Shown piece after piece: positions 54,085 to 61,431 of a stretch of 64,000 nt of DNA. This DNA is from Nocardioides sp. zg-1228 (lineage in GTDB: Bacteria > Actinomycetota > Actinomycetes > Propionibacteriales > Nocardioidaceae), in assembly GCF_017086465.1 (NCBI RefSeq), contig NZ_CP070961.1, positions 1,116,001-1,180,000 on the forward strand, given 5' to 3'. The translations under genes and the position numbers were made by a program. The notes under the pieces were generated by a model. That model ran no database searches and had not been told where the DNA came from. It saw nothing but the letters and a program-made list of their open reading frames with translations. Numbering within the stretch: the first letter of the stretch is position 1; every line of letters begins with the position of its first letter.

Positions 54085-55157
54085 GGCCCGCCGCCGGTGC
54101 GGAGCAGGTCGGCCGCGATCGCGTCGAGCGCGTCGTCGAGGGAGCCGGCCGGGTCGAGTCCGAGCCGGGCCAGGACGGTGCGACCGGCGTCGAGCAGCTC
54201 GGCGTCCGTCGCGTCGTCGGGCGTACGACCGGTGCGCGGGTCGGCGGGCAGCAGGTCGTCGAGGTCGCCGACGACGTCGTAGGACCGCGATCGGAGGTCG
54301 GCCACCGTCGCCTCGGACCGCTCGCGGACCCACCCGTGGTGGCGCGCGGGCAGGACGAACGACTCGCGGGGCGCCGCGCCGGCGAGCGCCCGCGGCACGA
54401 ACGTCGCCTTGACGTGGCGGGTCAGGGCGGGGGAGCGCTGCGACCGCGGCAGGCGCTCGTTGACCCGCCGGAGCAGCTCGGCCTCGACCAGCCCGAGCGA
54501 GTCGTTGGGGCGCCGGGCCTCGGTGTCGAGCCCGGTGACGTCGGCGCCGAGCACGGCGGCGCTGCGCAGCCACAGCTCCTCGCGCGGCGCGCCCGCGGGC
54601 GGCACGACGACGAGGTGGGCCCGCTCGCCGGGGAGGCCGGCGGACCACAGGGCGAGGATGGCCGGCACGTCCTGGTAGCGCCAGAACTTCTGGTCGCCCT
54701 CGCCGCGCCGCACGGTGGCGAGGAAGCGCCGGTAGGGCTGGCGGGCGCCCATCTTGACCCGCTGCTGCCACGCCGAGGGCAGCACCCGGCCGAGGTCGCG
54801 GGCGGTCACGACGACGTGCACCTCGTCGGCGGCGCCGGCCAGGTCGGCGAGGGCGGCCGCCGCGGCGCCGTCCGGCGAGTCGGAGAAGTGCTCGTTGGAC
54901 ACCAGCGCGTCGCCCGGCCACGCGCGGGTCTCCTCGACCAGCCGCGGCCACGCGTCCCGCTCGCGCGCGTCGAGGGTGTCGACCACGCCCGACATGCCCT
55001 TGACGACGGCCGCGGCCGCGAAGTGGTCGCGGCGCCTGCCGCCGGGGAGCAGCAGCCCGCGGGCCCGCAGCTCGTCGCGGTGGCGCCACCACAGGTCCTG
55101 GAGGAAGGTGGTGCCGGACTTCGCCGTCCCGACGTGGAGGAACACACGGCGAGCCAT
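54060..55157 (-). CDS. Sulfotransferase-family protein (second copy)
   Basis: 365 residues. The N-terminal RRVFLHVGTAKSGTTFLQDLWWRHRDEL is the PAPS loop (AKSGTTF). EVHVVVTARDLGRVLPSAWQQRVKMGARQPY corresponds to the 3'-phosphate site, as in the paralogue at 39994-41061, and the overall layout and length agree. The acceptor is unknown. The stop lies 25 nt inside the convergent MaoC gene. TAGGGT (reverse strand, 55165-55170) ends seven nt before ATG 55157, giving a leaderless start divergent from the methyltransferase gene. Confidence 0.8.
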   Translation of the reverse strand: MARRVFLHVGTAKSGTTFLQDLWWRHRDELRARGLLLPGGRRRDHFAAAAVVKGMSGVVDTLDARERDAWPRLVEETRAWPGDALVSNEHFSDSPDGAAAAALADLAGAADEVHVVVTARDLGRVLPSAWQQRVKMGARQPYRRFLATVRRGEGDQKFWRYQDVPAILALWSAGLPGERAHLVVVPPAGAPREELWLRSAAVLGADVTGLDTEARRPNDSLGLVEAELLRRVNERLPRSQRSPALTRHVKATFVPRALAGAAPRESFVLPARHHGWVRERSEATVADLRSRSYDVVGDLDDLLPADPRTGRTPDDATDAELLDAGRTVLARLGLDPAGSLDDALDAIAADLLRTGGGPQRGTSAQ

Positions 55158-55164
55158 GCCGGTG

Positions 55165-55187
55165 ACCCTACTGGGTGACGGCAGACT
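55165..55187. promoter_or_regulatory. Divergent -10 boxes, both at leaderless spacing
   Basis: Minus strand TAGGGT (55170-55165) is seven nt before ATG 55157; plus strand CAGACT (55182-55187) is six nt before GTG 55194. The two start codons are only 36 nt apart. Confidence 0.45.
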
Positions 55188-55193
55188 CGATCC

Positions 55194-56006
55194 GTGCACC
55201 GCGACCGCGACCTCCTCCACGACATCGACCGGCGGACCGAGACGGCGTTCGAGGCCCGGCTCGACGAGAGCCTCGCCCCGCGCGACCCCTCGATGCTGCT
55301 CCAGGTGGTCCGCGAGCTCGGCCTGCCGCCCGACAGCCGGGTCGTCGACGTCGCGTGCGGCGACGGCGACCACGCCGTCCGGCTGACCACCCACTTCGGC
55401 TTCCGGGTGCTCGGCCTCGACGTCGTCCAAGGACACCTCGACCACGCCCGCGCCGTCCGGCGCGACCTCGTGCCCGACATCGCCTCACGCCTGGCCTTCG
55501 AGCGGGGCACCGCCACCGACCTGCCGGTGCGCGACGGCATGCTCGACCTGGTCTGGTGCCGCGACGCCATGGTGCACGTCGGGCACCCCGAGGACGCCCT
55601 CGCCGAGTTCGCCCGGGTGCTGCGCCCGGGCGGCTACGTCGTGGCCCACCAGGTGGTCGCCACCGACCTGCTCGGCGACGTGGAGGCCGCGTGGCTCTTC
55701 GACGTGCTGGGCGTGGTGCCGGCCGCCGCCGACCCGCGGGCGGTCGACGCCGCGATCGAGCGCTCCGGCCTCGAGGTGGTCGACAGCATCGACCTGTCCT
55801 CGGAGTGGGCGGAGTGGTCGCAGGAGCACGACGGCACCGCCGGTCGCGCGCTGCTGCACCTCGCCCGGCTGCTGCGCGAGCCGGAGCGCTACCGCGCGGA
55901 GTTCGGGGACGCGGCCTACGACGTGACGGTGGCCCGGTGCCGCTGGCAGGTCCACCGGATGACGGGCGGGCTCGGCGCGCGGCTCGACGTGCTGCGCCGG
56001 CCTTAA
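55194..56006 (+). CDS. Class I SAM-dependent methyltransferase
   Basis: 270 residues. Motif I VVDVACGDGDHAVRLTTHF, motif II region LGLDVVQGHLDHARA, DLPVRDGMLDLVWCRDAMVHVGHPEDALAEFARVLRPGGYVVAHQVVATD (motifs post-II/III), then a variable C-terminal cap. This is a small-molecule methyltransferase of the UbiE/COQ5-like type; the substrate is unknown. The GTG start has CAGACT six nt upstream. It is divergent from the second sulfotransferase gene. Confidence 0.85.
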   Translation: MHRDRDLLHDIDRRTETAFEARLDESLAPRDPSMLLQVVRELGLPPDSRVVDVACGDGDHAVRLTTHFGFRVLGLDVVQGHLDHARAVRRDLVPDIASRLAFERGTATDLPVRDGMLDLVWCRDAMVHVGHPEDALAEFARVLRPGGYVVAHQVVATDLLGDVEAAWLFDVLGVVPAAADPRAVDAAIERSGLEVVDSIDLSSEWAEWSQEHDGTAGRALLHLARLLREPERYRAEFGDAAYDVTVARCRWQVHRMTGGLGARLDVLRRP

Positions 56007-56047
56007 GCGCTCGACCCGGCGCGCCGGGTTTGGCAGGGTGGCGCCTC

Positions 56048-56075
56048 AGACCGTCATCGATAGACCGTCATCGAT
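56048..56075 (+). repeat. Tandem 14-bp direct repeat
   Basis: AGACCGTCATCGAT occurs twice back to back (56048-56061 and 56062-56075), ending 13 nt before the DUF5302 ATG and just ahead of its ribosome binding site. It may be a regulatory duplication or replication slippage. Confidence 0.7.
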
Positions 56076-56088
56076 CCAGGAGGACCAC

Positions 56089-56274
56089 ATGGCTGATCAG
56101 GACCCCAACGCAGACATCAAGGCGAAGATGCGGGAGGCCCTCGATCGCAAGAAGGGCCACGACCACCCCGACGACACGGCCGGGTCGCGCGAGAAGGCGC
56201 ACGGATCCGAGGTCAACGACAAGAACGTCGCCAAGCCGATGCACCGGCGCAAGGCCGGTGGCGGAGGCGCGTGA
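56089..56274 (+). CDS. DUF5302 family small protein
   Basis: 61 residues, highly charged: MADQDPNADIKAKMREALDRKKGHDHPDDTAGSREKAHGSEVNDKNVAKPMHRRKAGGGGA. This matches the short actinobacterial DUF5302 family (KxKxREALxRK...HRRKAGGGGA), whose function is unknown. AGGAGG at about 56078-56083 precedes the ATG by five nt. A tandem 14-bp repeat sits directly upstream. It converges on the MFS gene with a 13-nt gap. Confidence 0.85.
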   Translation: MADQDPNADIKAKMREALDRKKGHDHPDDTAGSREKAHGSEVNDKNVAKPMHRRKAGGGGA

Positions 56275-56287
56275 CCCGGATGGGCGG

Positions 56288-57478
56288 TCACCTCGCGCCG
56301 GCGGGCACCTCGTCCGCCGGCGCGAAGGCCCGCGCCAGCCAGAACAGCGCCACGACGAGCACCAGGGGGACGGCGAAGCCGATCCGCAGCGATCCTGAGC
56401 CGACCGCCCCCGTCATCACCGCGCCGAGCAGCGCGCCGGCGTAGTTGAACTGGTTGAACCGCGCGACCACCGCGTCGACGCGCGCCCGGCGGGTCGCCGG
56501 GTCGGCGTCGCGGCCCGCGAGCGCCGCCGCGGCGGAGAAGCTCAGCGGCGCGACGACCGCGACCCCGCAGCCCAGCAGCGTGAAGCCGAGCACCGCCACC
56601 GGCCACGAGGGTGCCGCGACGACCACCGCGAGCGCGACGAGGGCCACCCCCGCCCCGACCCGCAGCAGCCGCACCGCGCCGACCTGCTCGGTGAGCCGGT
56701 CGCCGGCGAGCCGCACCAGCCCGCTCGCGACGAGGTAGGGCAGCGTGGCCAGGGCGACCAGCCCCTCGGGCGCGTCGAAGACGGCGTCGAGGTAGACCGG
56801 CCCCCACGTCGCCGCGGCGGTGTCGACGGTGTAGAAGACGACCAGGGCCAGGCCGACCGCGACGATCGCCCGCCACGGGACGTCCACCGGCGTGCCGCTC
56901 GCGGCCACGCCGTGGTCGCGCGCCAGGAAGGGCGCCACCGCGGCGGCCAGCGGCAGCACCGCGACCAGCGCGACCGCCGACCACGGGAGGTCGCCCGCGG
57001 CGAGCGTGCCGACGGCACCGACCACACCGCCGAGCGTCCAGGCGCCGTGGCACGACGGCAGCACGACGCGACCGAGCCGGTGCTCGAGCGCCACCGCCTG
57101 CATGTTGCCCGTCGCGTCGACCAGCCCCAGCCCGACGCCGTACGCCGCGAGGCCGAGCACGAAGACGAGCGTGGTGGGCGCCAGGACCACGACCGCCACC
57201 GAGACCGCGACCACGAGCAGGCCGGCGCGCAGCACGACCGCGCTGTCGAGGCGAGGGGCGAGCCGCTCGGCGACCAGCGAGCCGACCCCGGCGAGGAGCA
57301 CCATCATCAGCAGGACGCCCGACAGGGCGAGCTCGTCGAGGTCCCACCGGTCCTGGAATCGGGGGAGCCGGGTGGTGAGGCTGATGAAGACCAGGCCCTG
57401 CACGCCGAACGCCGCCGAGATCGCTTCGCGCGCCCGGCGCAGCTCGGGCTCCGCCCCGCTCCGTCCCACCGTCGTCAT
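56288..57478 (-). CDS. MFS transporter
   Basis: About 396 residues with twelve predicted transmembrane helices. GVQGLVFISLTTRLPRFQDRWDLDELALSGVLLMMVLLAGVGSLVAERLAPRLDSAVVLRAG places it among YbjJ-like major facilitator members, a poorly characterised group of putative exporters. The loop between helices 6 and 7 is short. The start is either ATG 57487 or ATG 57478; the latter lies seven nt after a CACGAT box and is preferred. It is divergent from the phosphatase gene. Confidence 0.82.
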   Translation of the reverse strand: MTTVGRSGAEPELRRAREAISAAFGVQGLVFISLTTRLPRFQDRWDLDELALSGVLLMMVLLAGVGSLVAERLAPRLDSAVVLRAGLLVVAVSVAVVVLAPTTLVFVLGLAAYGVGLGLVDATGNMQAVALEHRLGRVVLPSCHGAWTLGGVVGAVGTLAAGDLPWSAVALVAVLPLAAAVAPFLARDHGVAASGTPVDVPWRAIVAVGLALVVFYTVDTAAATWGPVYLDAVFDAPEGLVALATLPYLVASGLVRLAGDRLTEQVGAVRLLRVGAGVALVALAVVVAAPSWPVAVLGFTLLGCGVAVVAPLSFSAAAALAGRDADPATRRARVDAVVARFNQFNYAGALLGAVMTGAVGSGSLRIGFAVPLVLVVALFWLARAFAPADEVPAGAR

Positions 57479-57528
57479 GCTGAGCATCGTGGCAGCCCTC
57501 CCCGCCCGTCGTGGCAGACTTCCGCGAC

Positions 57529-58095
57529 ATGTCCTCCGATGGTCCCGAGCTCTGGGTGGTCCGGCACGGCGAGACGGAGTGGAGCCGCGACGGCAGGCAC
57601 ACCTCGACCACCGACCTGCCGCTCACCGAGGACGGCGAGGCGGCAGCCGCCGCGCTGGCGCCGCGGCTGGCCGAGGTGGCGTTCGACCTGGTGCTCACCA
57701 GCCCGCGCCGGCGCGCGCGTCGTACGGCCGAGCTGGCCGGCTTCCCCGACGCGGAGGTCGACGAGGACCTCGTCGAGTGGGCCTACGGCGACTACGAGGG
57801 CGTGACGACCGCGGAGGTCCGGGAGACAGTGCCCGGCTGGACCGTGTGGACGCACCCCACGCCCGGCGGCGAGACGCCCGACGAGGTCGCGGCGCGCCTC
57901 GACCGCGTCGTCGCCCGCGCGCGGCGCCACGACCGCGCGCTCGTCTTCGCCCACGGCCACTCGCTGCGCGTGCTCACGGCGCGGTGGCTCGAGCAGTCAC
58001 CGGCGGAGGGCCGGTTCTTCAAGCTCGACACCTCGACCATCTCGGTCCTCGGCTACGAGCGGGAGCACCCCACCCTCCTGAGCTGGAACAGCTGA
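57529..58095 (+). CDS. Histidine phosphatase family protein (Gpm2/Rv3214-like)
   Basis: 188 residues with the phosphoglycerate-mutase-like catalytic core: RHGETEW (His13), DLVLTSPRRRARRTAELAGFP, EDLVEWAYGDYEGVTTAEVR and LVFAHGHSLRVLTARW with the second catalytic His. Members close to this one, such as Rv3214, act as acid phosphatases rather than true mutases. ATG 57529 is preferred, eight nt after CAGACT. The PHP gene starts one nt after the stop. The neighbouring ParA and DEAD-box helicase genes match the Rv3214-Rv3213c-Rv3211 neighbourhood. Confidence 0.87.
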   Translation: MSSDGPELWVVRHGETEWSRDGRHTSTTDLPLTEDGEAAAAALAPRLAEVAFDLVLTSPRRRARRTAELAGFPDAEVDEDLVEWAYGDYEGVTTAEVRETVPGWTVWTHPTPGGETPDEVAARLDRVVARARRHDRALVFAHGHSLRVLTARWLEQSPAEGRFFKLDTSTISVLGYEREHPTLLSWNS

Positions 58096-58096
58096 C

Positions 58097-58942
58097 GTGC
58101 GGATCGACCTCCACACGCACTCCTCGGCCAGCGACGGCACCGACACCCCCGCAGACCTGGTGCGCGAGGCCGCCGCGGCCGGCCTCGACGTCGTCGCGCT
58201 CACCGACCACGACGCGATGTCCGGGTGGGCCGAGGCGCGCCGCGCCGCCGACGAGGTCGGCATCACGCTCGTGCCCGGCCTCGAGATCAGCACGAGGTAC
58301 GGCCACCGCGGCGTCCACCTGCTCGGCTACCTCCCCGACCCGACGCATCCGGCGCTCGCCGCCACGCTCGACCGGATCCTCGCCGGACGCACCGAGCGCA
58401 CGCCCGCCATCGTCGCGGCGCTCCGCGCGGAGGGCATCGACATCACCGAGGACGACGTGCACCGCGAGGCCGGCGGCTCCGTCGCGGCCGGCCGGCCCCA
58501 CGTCGCCGACGCGCTGGTGCGCCTCGGCCTGGTCGCCGACCGCACCGAGGCGTTCCAGGTGCTGCTCGACCCGGGCCGCCCCGGCTACGTCAACCGCTGG
58601 GCCCCCGCGCTCGAGGAGACGATCGGCCTGGTCACCGACGCCGGGGGAGTGGCCGTGATCGCGCACCCGTGGGGCCGCAGCGGGGGCACGGTCCTCGACG
58701 AGGAGGCGCTCGCCTCGCTCGCCGAGGCCGGGCTCGCCGGCATCGAGGTAGACCACCAGGACCACCCGCCCGAGGTGCGCGCCCGACTGCGCGGCATCGC
58801 CGCCGACCTCGACCTCGTCGTCACCGGCAGCAGCGACCACCACGGCCTCGGCAAGGTCGACCACGACCTCGGCGTCAACACCACCGACGCCGAGCAGTAC
58901 GAGCGGCTGCTCTCGCTGGCCCGCAACCCGCTCGATGGCTGA
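58097..58942 (+). CDS. PHP-domain phosphoesterase
   Basis: 281 residues with a polymerase-and-histidinol-phosphatase metal centre: RIDLHTHSSASDGTDTP, VVALTDHDAMSGW, GLEISTRYGHRGVHLLGYLPD, IAHPWGRSGG and TGSSDHHGLGK. Related proteins (YciV/RnmA, CV1693 types) hydrolyse 3',5'-nucleoside bisphosphates or act as 5'-3' exoribonucleases; phosphatase of some small metabolite is safest. Its GTG start is one nt after the upstream stop, and the downstream kinase pseudogene starts inside it (8-nt overlap), so this was a three-gene operon. Confidence 0.87.
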   Translation: MRIDLHTHSSASDGTDTPADLVREAAAAGLDVVALTDHDAMSGWAEARRAADEVGITLVPGLEISTRYGHRGVHLLGYLPDPTHPALAATLDRILAGRTERTPAIVAALRAEGIDITEDDVHREAGGSVAAGRPHVADALVRLGLVADRTEAFQVLLDPGRPGYVNRWAPALEETIGLVTDAGGVAVIAHPWGRSGGTVLDEEALASLAEAGLAGIEVDHQDHPPEVRARLRGIAADLDLVVTGSSDHHGLGKVDHDLGVNTTDAEQYERLLSLARNPLDG

Positions 58943-59500
58943 GCCCACGACCGGGCCCCCGACGAGGCTCCCGACCGGGCTCCCCGAGCGCGTCCTGGTC
59001 TACGGCGTCACCGGGTCGGGCAAGAGCACGGCCGCGCTCGCCGTCGGCGCCCGCACCCCGTGACGCTGGTCGACGAGCTCACCTGGCTGCCTGGGTGGGT
59101 GCCGGTCGACCCGGAGGTGCAGCGCGAGGTGATCGGGCGGGTCGTCGCGGACGAGCGGTGGCTGCTCGACTCGGCGTACGGCGCGTGGCTCGACCTCGTG
59201 CTCCCGCGCGCCCAGCTCGTGGTGGGCCTCGACTACCCGCGCTGGCTCTCGTTCGGCCGGCTGGTCCGGCGCACGGCGTCGGGCGCGATCACGCGCGAGC
59301 CCCGGTGCAACGGCAACATCGAGACGTGGCGGGCCATGCTGCGCCGCGACTCGATCCTCGTGTGGCACTTCCGGTCCTTCGGCCGCAAGCGCGCGCGGAT
59401 GCGGGCCTGGGCCGGCTCTCCCGATGGGCCGCCGGTGCTCCTCTTCCGCAGGCCGCGCGACCTGGACGCGTGGCTCGCGACCCTCGCGCCGGCCGACTGA
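58935..59500 (+). pseudogene. Frameshifted P-loop kinase-like protein (adenylate kinase/FlaR-like)
   Basis: The frame from ATG 58935 encodes VLVYGVTGSGKSTAALAVGART and stops at TGA 59061-59063. The continuation is in another frame from about 59060: VTLVDELTWLPGWVPVDPEVQREVIGRVVADERWLLDSAYGAWLDLVLPRAQLVVGLDYPRW and HFRSFGRKRARMRAW, ending at 59500. Intact homologues join these parts as one ~185-residue protein with 'ARTGLP' at the break. A short deletion of net one base out of frame explains the lesion, unless it is a sequencing error. The second part alone lacks the P-loop. Confidence 0.75.
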
Positions 59501-59527
59501 CCTCACGCTCCCGGGGCGCGGCGACGA

Positions 59528-59574
59528 GATCGTGGAGGATCCGAGCCACCAGGTGACTCGGATCCTCCACGATC
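59528..59574. repeat. Perfect 18-bp inverted repeat between convergent genes
   Basis: GATCGTGGAGGATCCGAG (59528-59545) and its exact complement (59557-59574) with an 11-nt loop. It sits between the kinase pseudogene (plus) and the GNAT fragment/SDR (minus). It could act as a bidirectional terminator (no T-tract) or be the footprint of a repeated element. It ends 6 nt before the truncated GNAT frame closes. Confidence 0.7.
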
Positions 59575-59579
59575 CCGGC

Positions 59580-59666
59580 CTAGCTGCGCACCATCCGCCG
59601 CTCGAGGTGCAGGTCGCCGAGCGCCTCGGCGTCACCGACCTCGGCGGGGGCGATGCGTGCGGTCAC
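59580..59666 (-). pseudogene. Truncated N terminus of a GNAT acetyltransferase
   Basis: A 28-codon frame whose GTG overlaps the SDR stop by four nt (GTGA). It reads TARIAPAEVGDAEALGDLHLE, a typical GNAT N terminus (RIAPAExGDAEALADLHL...), then RRMVRS and a TAG. A full enzyme would be about 170 residues. The break lies immediately beside the 18-bp inverted repeat, suggesting deletion or insertion there. The overlap shows it was once coupled to the SDR gene. A short unrelated frame is the alternative. Confidence 0.45.
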
Positions 59667-60415
59667 CGACGACCGATCGACTGGGTCAGCCGGAGCACCC
59701 GGTGGGGGATGGCCCGGGTCAGCGCGACGATCGTCTTGTACTGCGCGCCGGGGATGGAAAAGGCGCGGCCCTTCTCGAAGTCCTCCAGCGACGTGCGGAC
59801 CAGGAAGTCGGCGTCGAGCCACAGGAAGCCGTCGCCGCGCGCGACCTGCATGCGCTGGTGGAACTCGGTCTTGGTGAAGCCGGGGCACAGCGCCATGACC
59901 GTGACGCCGCGCGAGCGGTACTCCAGGTGGGCCCACTCGCTGAAGCTGTTGACCCACGCCTTGGCGGCCGAGTAGGTGCCGCGGGGGAGGAACGCCGCGA
60001 CGCTGGAGACGTTGATGATGCCGCCGTGGCCGCGCTCGGCCATCGCGCCGAGCGCGGCGTGGCTGAGCCGCAGCACCGCGGTCACCAGGACCTCGAGCAT
60101 CGCGGTCTCGTCGTCGGCGGAGTTGTCGAGGAAGCGCTGCTTGAGCCCGAAGCCGGCGTTGTTGACGAGCAGGTCGACGGGGCGCTCGCGGTCGGCGACC
60201 CGGGCCTCGACCGTGGCGAGCTGCTCGCGGTCGCCGAGGTCGGCGACCAGCACCTCGACCTGCACCCCGTGGGCGCGACGCAGCTCCTCGGCCACCTGCT
60301 CGAGCCGGGCGGCGTCGCGTGCGACGAGGACCAGGTCGTCGCCGCGAGCGGCGAGCTGGACGGCGTACTCGTGGCCGATGCCGGCGCTCGCGCCGGTGAT
60401 CAGTGCGGTGCTCAT
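59663..60415 (-). CDS. Short-chain dehydrogenase/reductase
   Basis: 250 residues, classical SDR: cofactor loop TGASAGIG (7-14), DLLVNNAGFG, INVSSVAAFLPRGTYSAAKAW giving the Ser-Tyr-Lys catalytic residues, and ALCPGFTKTEFHQRM. ARD at the end of strand 2 suggests NADP(H). The C terminus (FEKGRAFSIPGAQYKTIVALTRAIPHRVLRLTQSIGRR) matches the subgroup that reduces long-chain acyl or ketone substrates, but the substrate is not predictable. It is divergent from the parA-like gene, with 59 nt between. Confidence 0.87.
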   Translation of the reverse strand: MSTALITGASAGIGHEYAVQLAARGDDLVLVARDAARLEQVAEELRRAHGVQVEVLVADLGDREQLATVEARVADRERPVDLLVNNAGFGLKQRFLDNSADDETAMLEVLVTAVLRLSHAALGAMAERGHGGIINVSSVAAFLPRGTYSAAKAWVNSFSEWAHLEYRSRGVTVMALCPGFTKTEFHQRMQVARGDGFLWLDADFLVRTSLEDFEKGRAFSIPGAQYKTIVALTRAIPHRVLRLTQSIGRR

Positions 60416-60474
60416 GCGGACAGCATTTCAGCACCGGCCCCGGCTCGCACCCCGGTCCGGCACAATTGCAGGCA

Positions 60475-61287
60475 ATGAGCACCAAGAGCCGGGGAGCGGC
60501 CCCCGTCACGCTGGCCGTCGCCAACCAGAAGGGCGGGGTGGCCAAGACCACCTCCGTCGCGTCCATCGGCGCCGCGCTCGCGGAGCTCGGGCACCGCGTG
60601 CTGCTCGTCGACCTCGACCCGCAGGCGTGCCTCACGTTCTCCCTGGGCATCGACCCGGAGGACGTCGAGACGTCGGTGCACCACGTGCTGACCCAGGGCG
60701 TCGACCCGGCGGACGTCATCCTCGCGACCGAGGACGGCGTCGACCTCCTGCCCGCCACCATCGAGCTCGCCCGCGCCGAGGCCGACCTGCTCACCCGCAC
60801 GGGTCGCGAGCACGTGATCAAGGGCGTGCTCGAGCAGCTGGCCGACGACCTCGCCGACACCGAGGACGGCCCGTACGACTGGGTGCTGCTCGACTGCCCG
60901 CCCTCGCTCGGCGTGCTGACGGTCGCGGCGCTCACCGCGGCCGACGGCGTGCTGGTGCCGCTGCAGTGCGAGACGCTGTCGCACCGCGGGGTCGGGCAGC
61001 TGCTCGACACCGTCCACGACGTGCGCCGCTTCACCAACCGCGGGCTCGAGGTGTGGGGCGTGCTGCCGACGCTCTACGACGGCCGCACCACCCACGCGCG
61101 CACGGTGCTGGAGACGATCAGCGAGACCTACGACCTCGAGGTCGTCGAGCCGCCGATCCCCAAGACCATCAAGTTCGCCGAGGCCCCGGCCGCGGGCCGG
61201 TCGATCCTCGCCACCAGCCGCAGCAGCAAGGGCGCCACGGCCTACCGCGAGGTCGCCCGCAACCTCGTCGCTCGCGCGACCCGGTAG
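60475..61287 (+). CDS. ParA-family ATPase (Rv3213c-like)
   Basis: 270 residues. Deviant Walker A KGGVAKTT (19-26), switch LLVDLDPQACLTFSLGID, and VLLDCPPSLGVLTVAAL. It belongs to the Soj/ParA-MinD group but is an orphan with no parB beside it; the chromosome parAB locus lies elsewhere in actinobacteria. Rv3213c in mycobacteria has the same neighbours (Gpm2 and RhlE), and a role in cell-cycle positioning is only inferred. CACAAT (60461-60466) ends eight nt before ATG 60475, supporting this start. Confidence 0.87.
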   Translation: MSTKSRGAAPVTLAVANQKGGVAKTTSVASIGAALAELGHRVLLVDLDPQACLTFSLGIDPEDVETSVHHVLTQGVDPADVILATEDGVDLLPATIELARAEADLLTRTGREHVIKGVLEQLADDLADTEDGPYDWVLLDCPPSLGVLTVAALTAADGVLVPLQCETLSHRGVGQLLDTVHDVRRFTNRGLEVWGVLPTLYDGRTTHARTVLETISETYDLEVVEPPIPKTIKFAEAPAAGRSILATSRSSKGATAYREVARNLVARATR

Positions 61288-61378
61288 GGGGCCCGGGCCC
61301 AGGGTGCCTCGACCGACGGCCGGCGTGCGGGCGGGCGACCCACCCCGATGAGGTCTTTACCTTCAGGGACGCATGGGT

Positions 61379-61400
61379 GACAGTGACGAGGATCACTGTC
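61379..61400. promoter_or_regulatory. Inverted repeat upstream of the M28 peptidase gene
   Basis: GACAGTGA (61379-61386) and TCACTGTC (61393-61400), perfect 8-bp arms with a 6-nt spacer, lie 31 nt before the start codon. The size suits an operator for a dimeric regulator or a small mRNA hairpin. The rest of the 144-nt gap shows nothing clear. Confidence 0.45.
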
Positions 61401-61431
61401 GCCACACGACGTCCCGAAGGGGCTGCCCACG

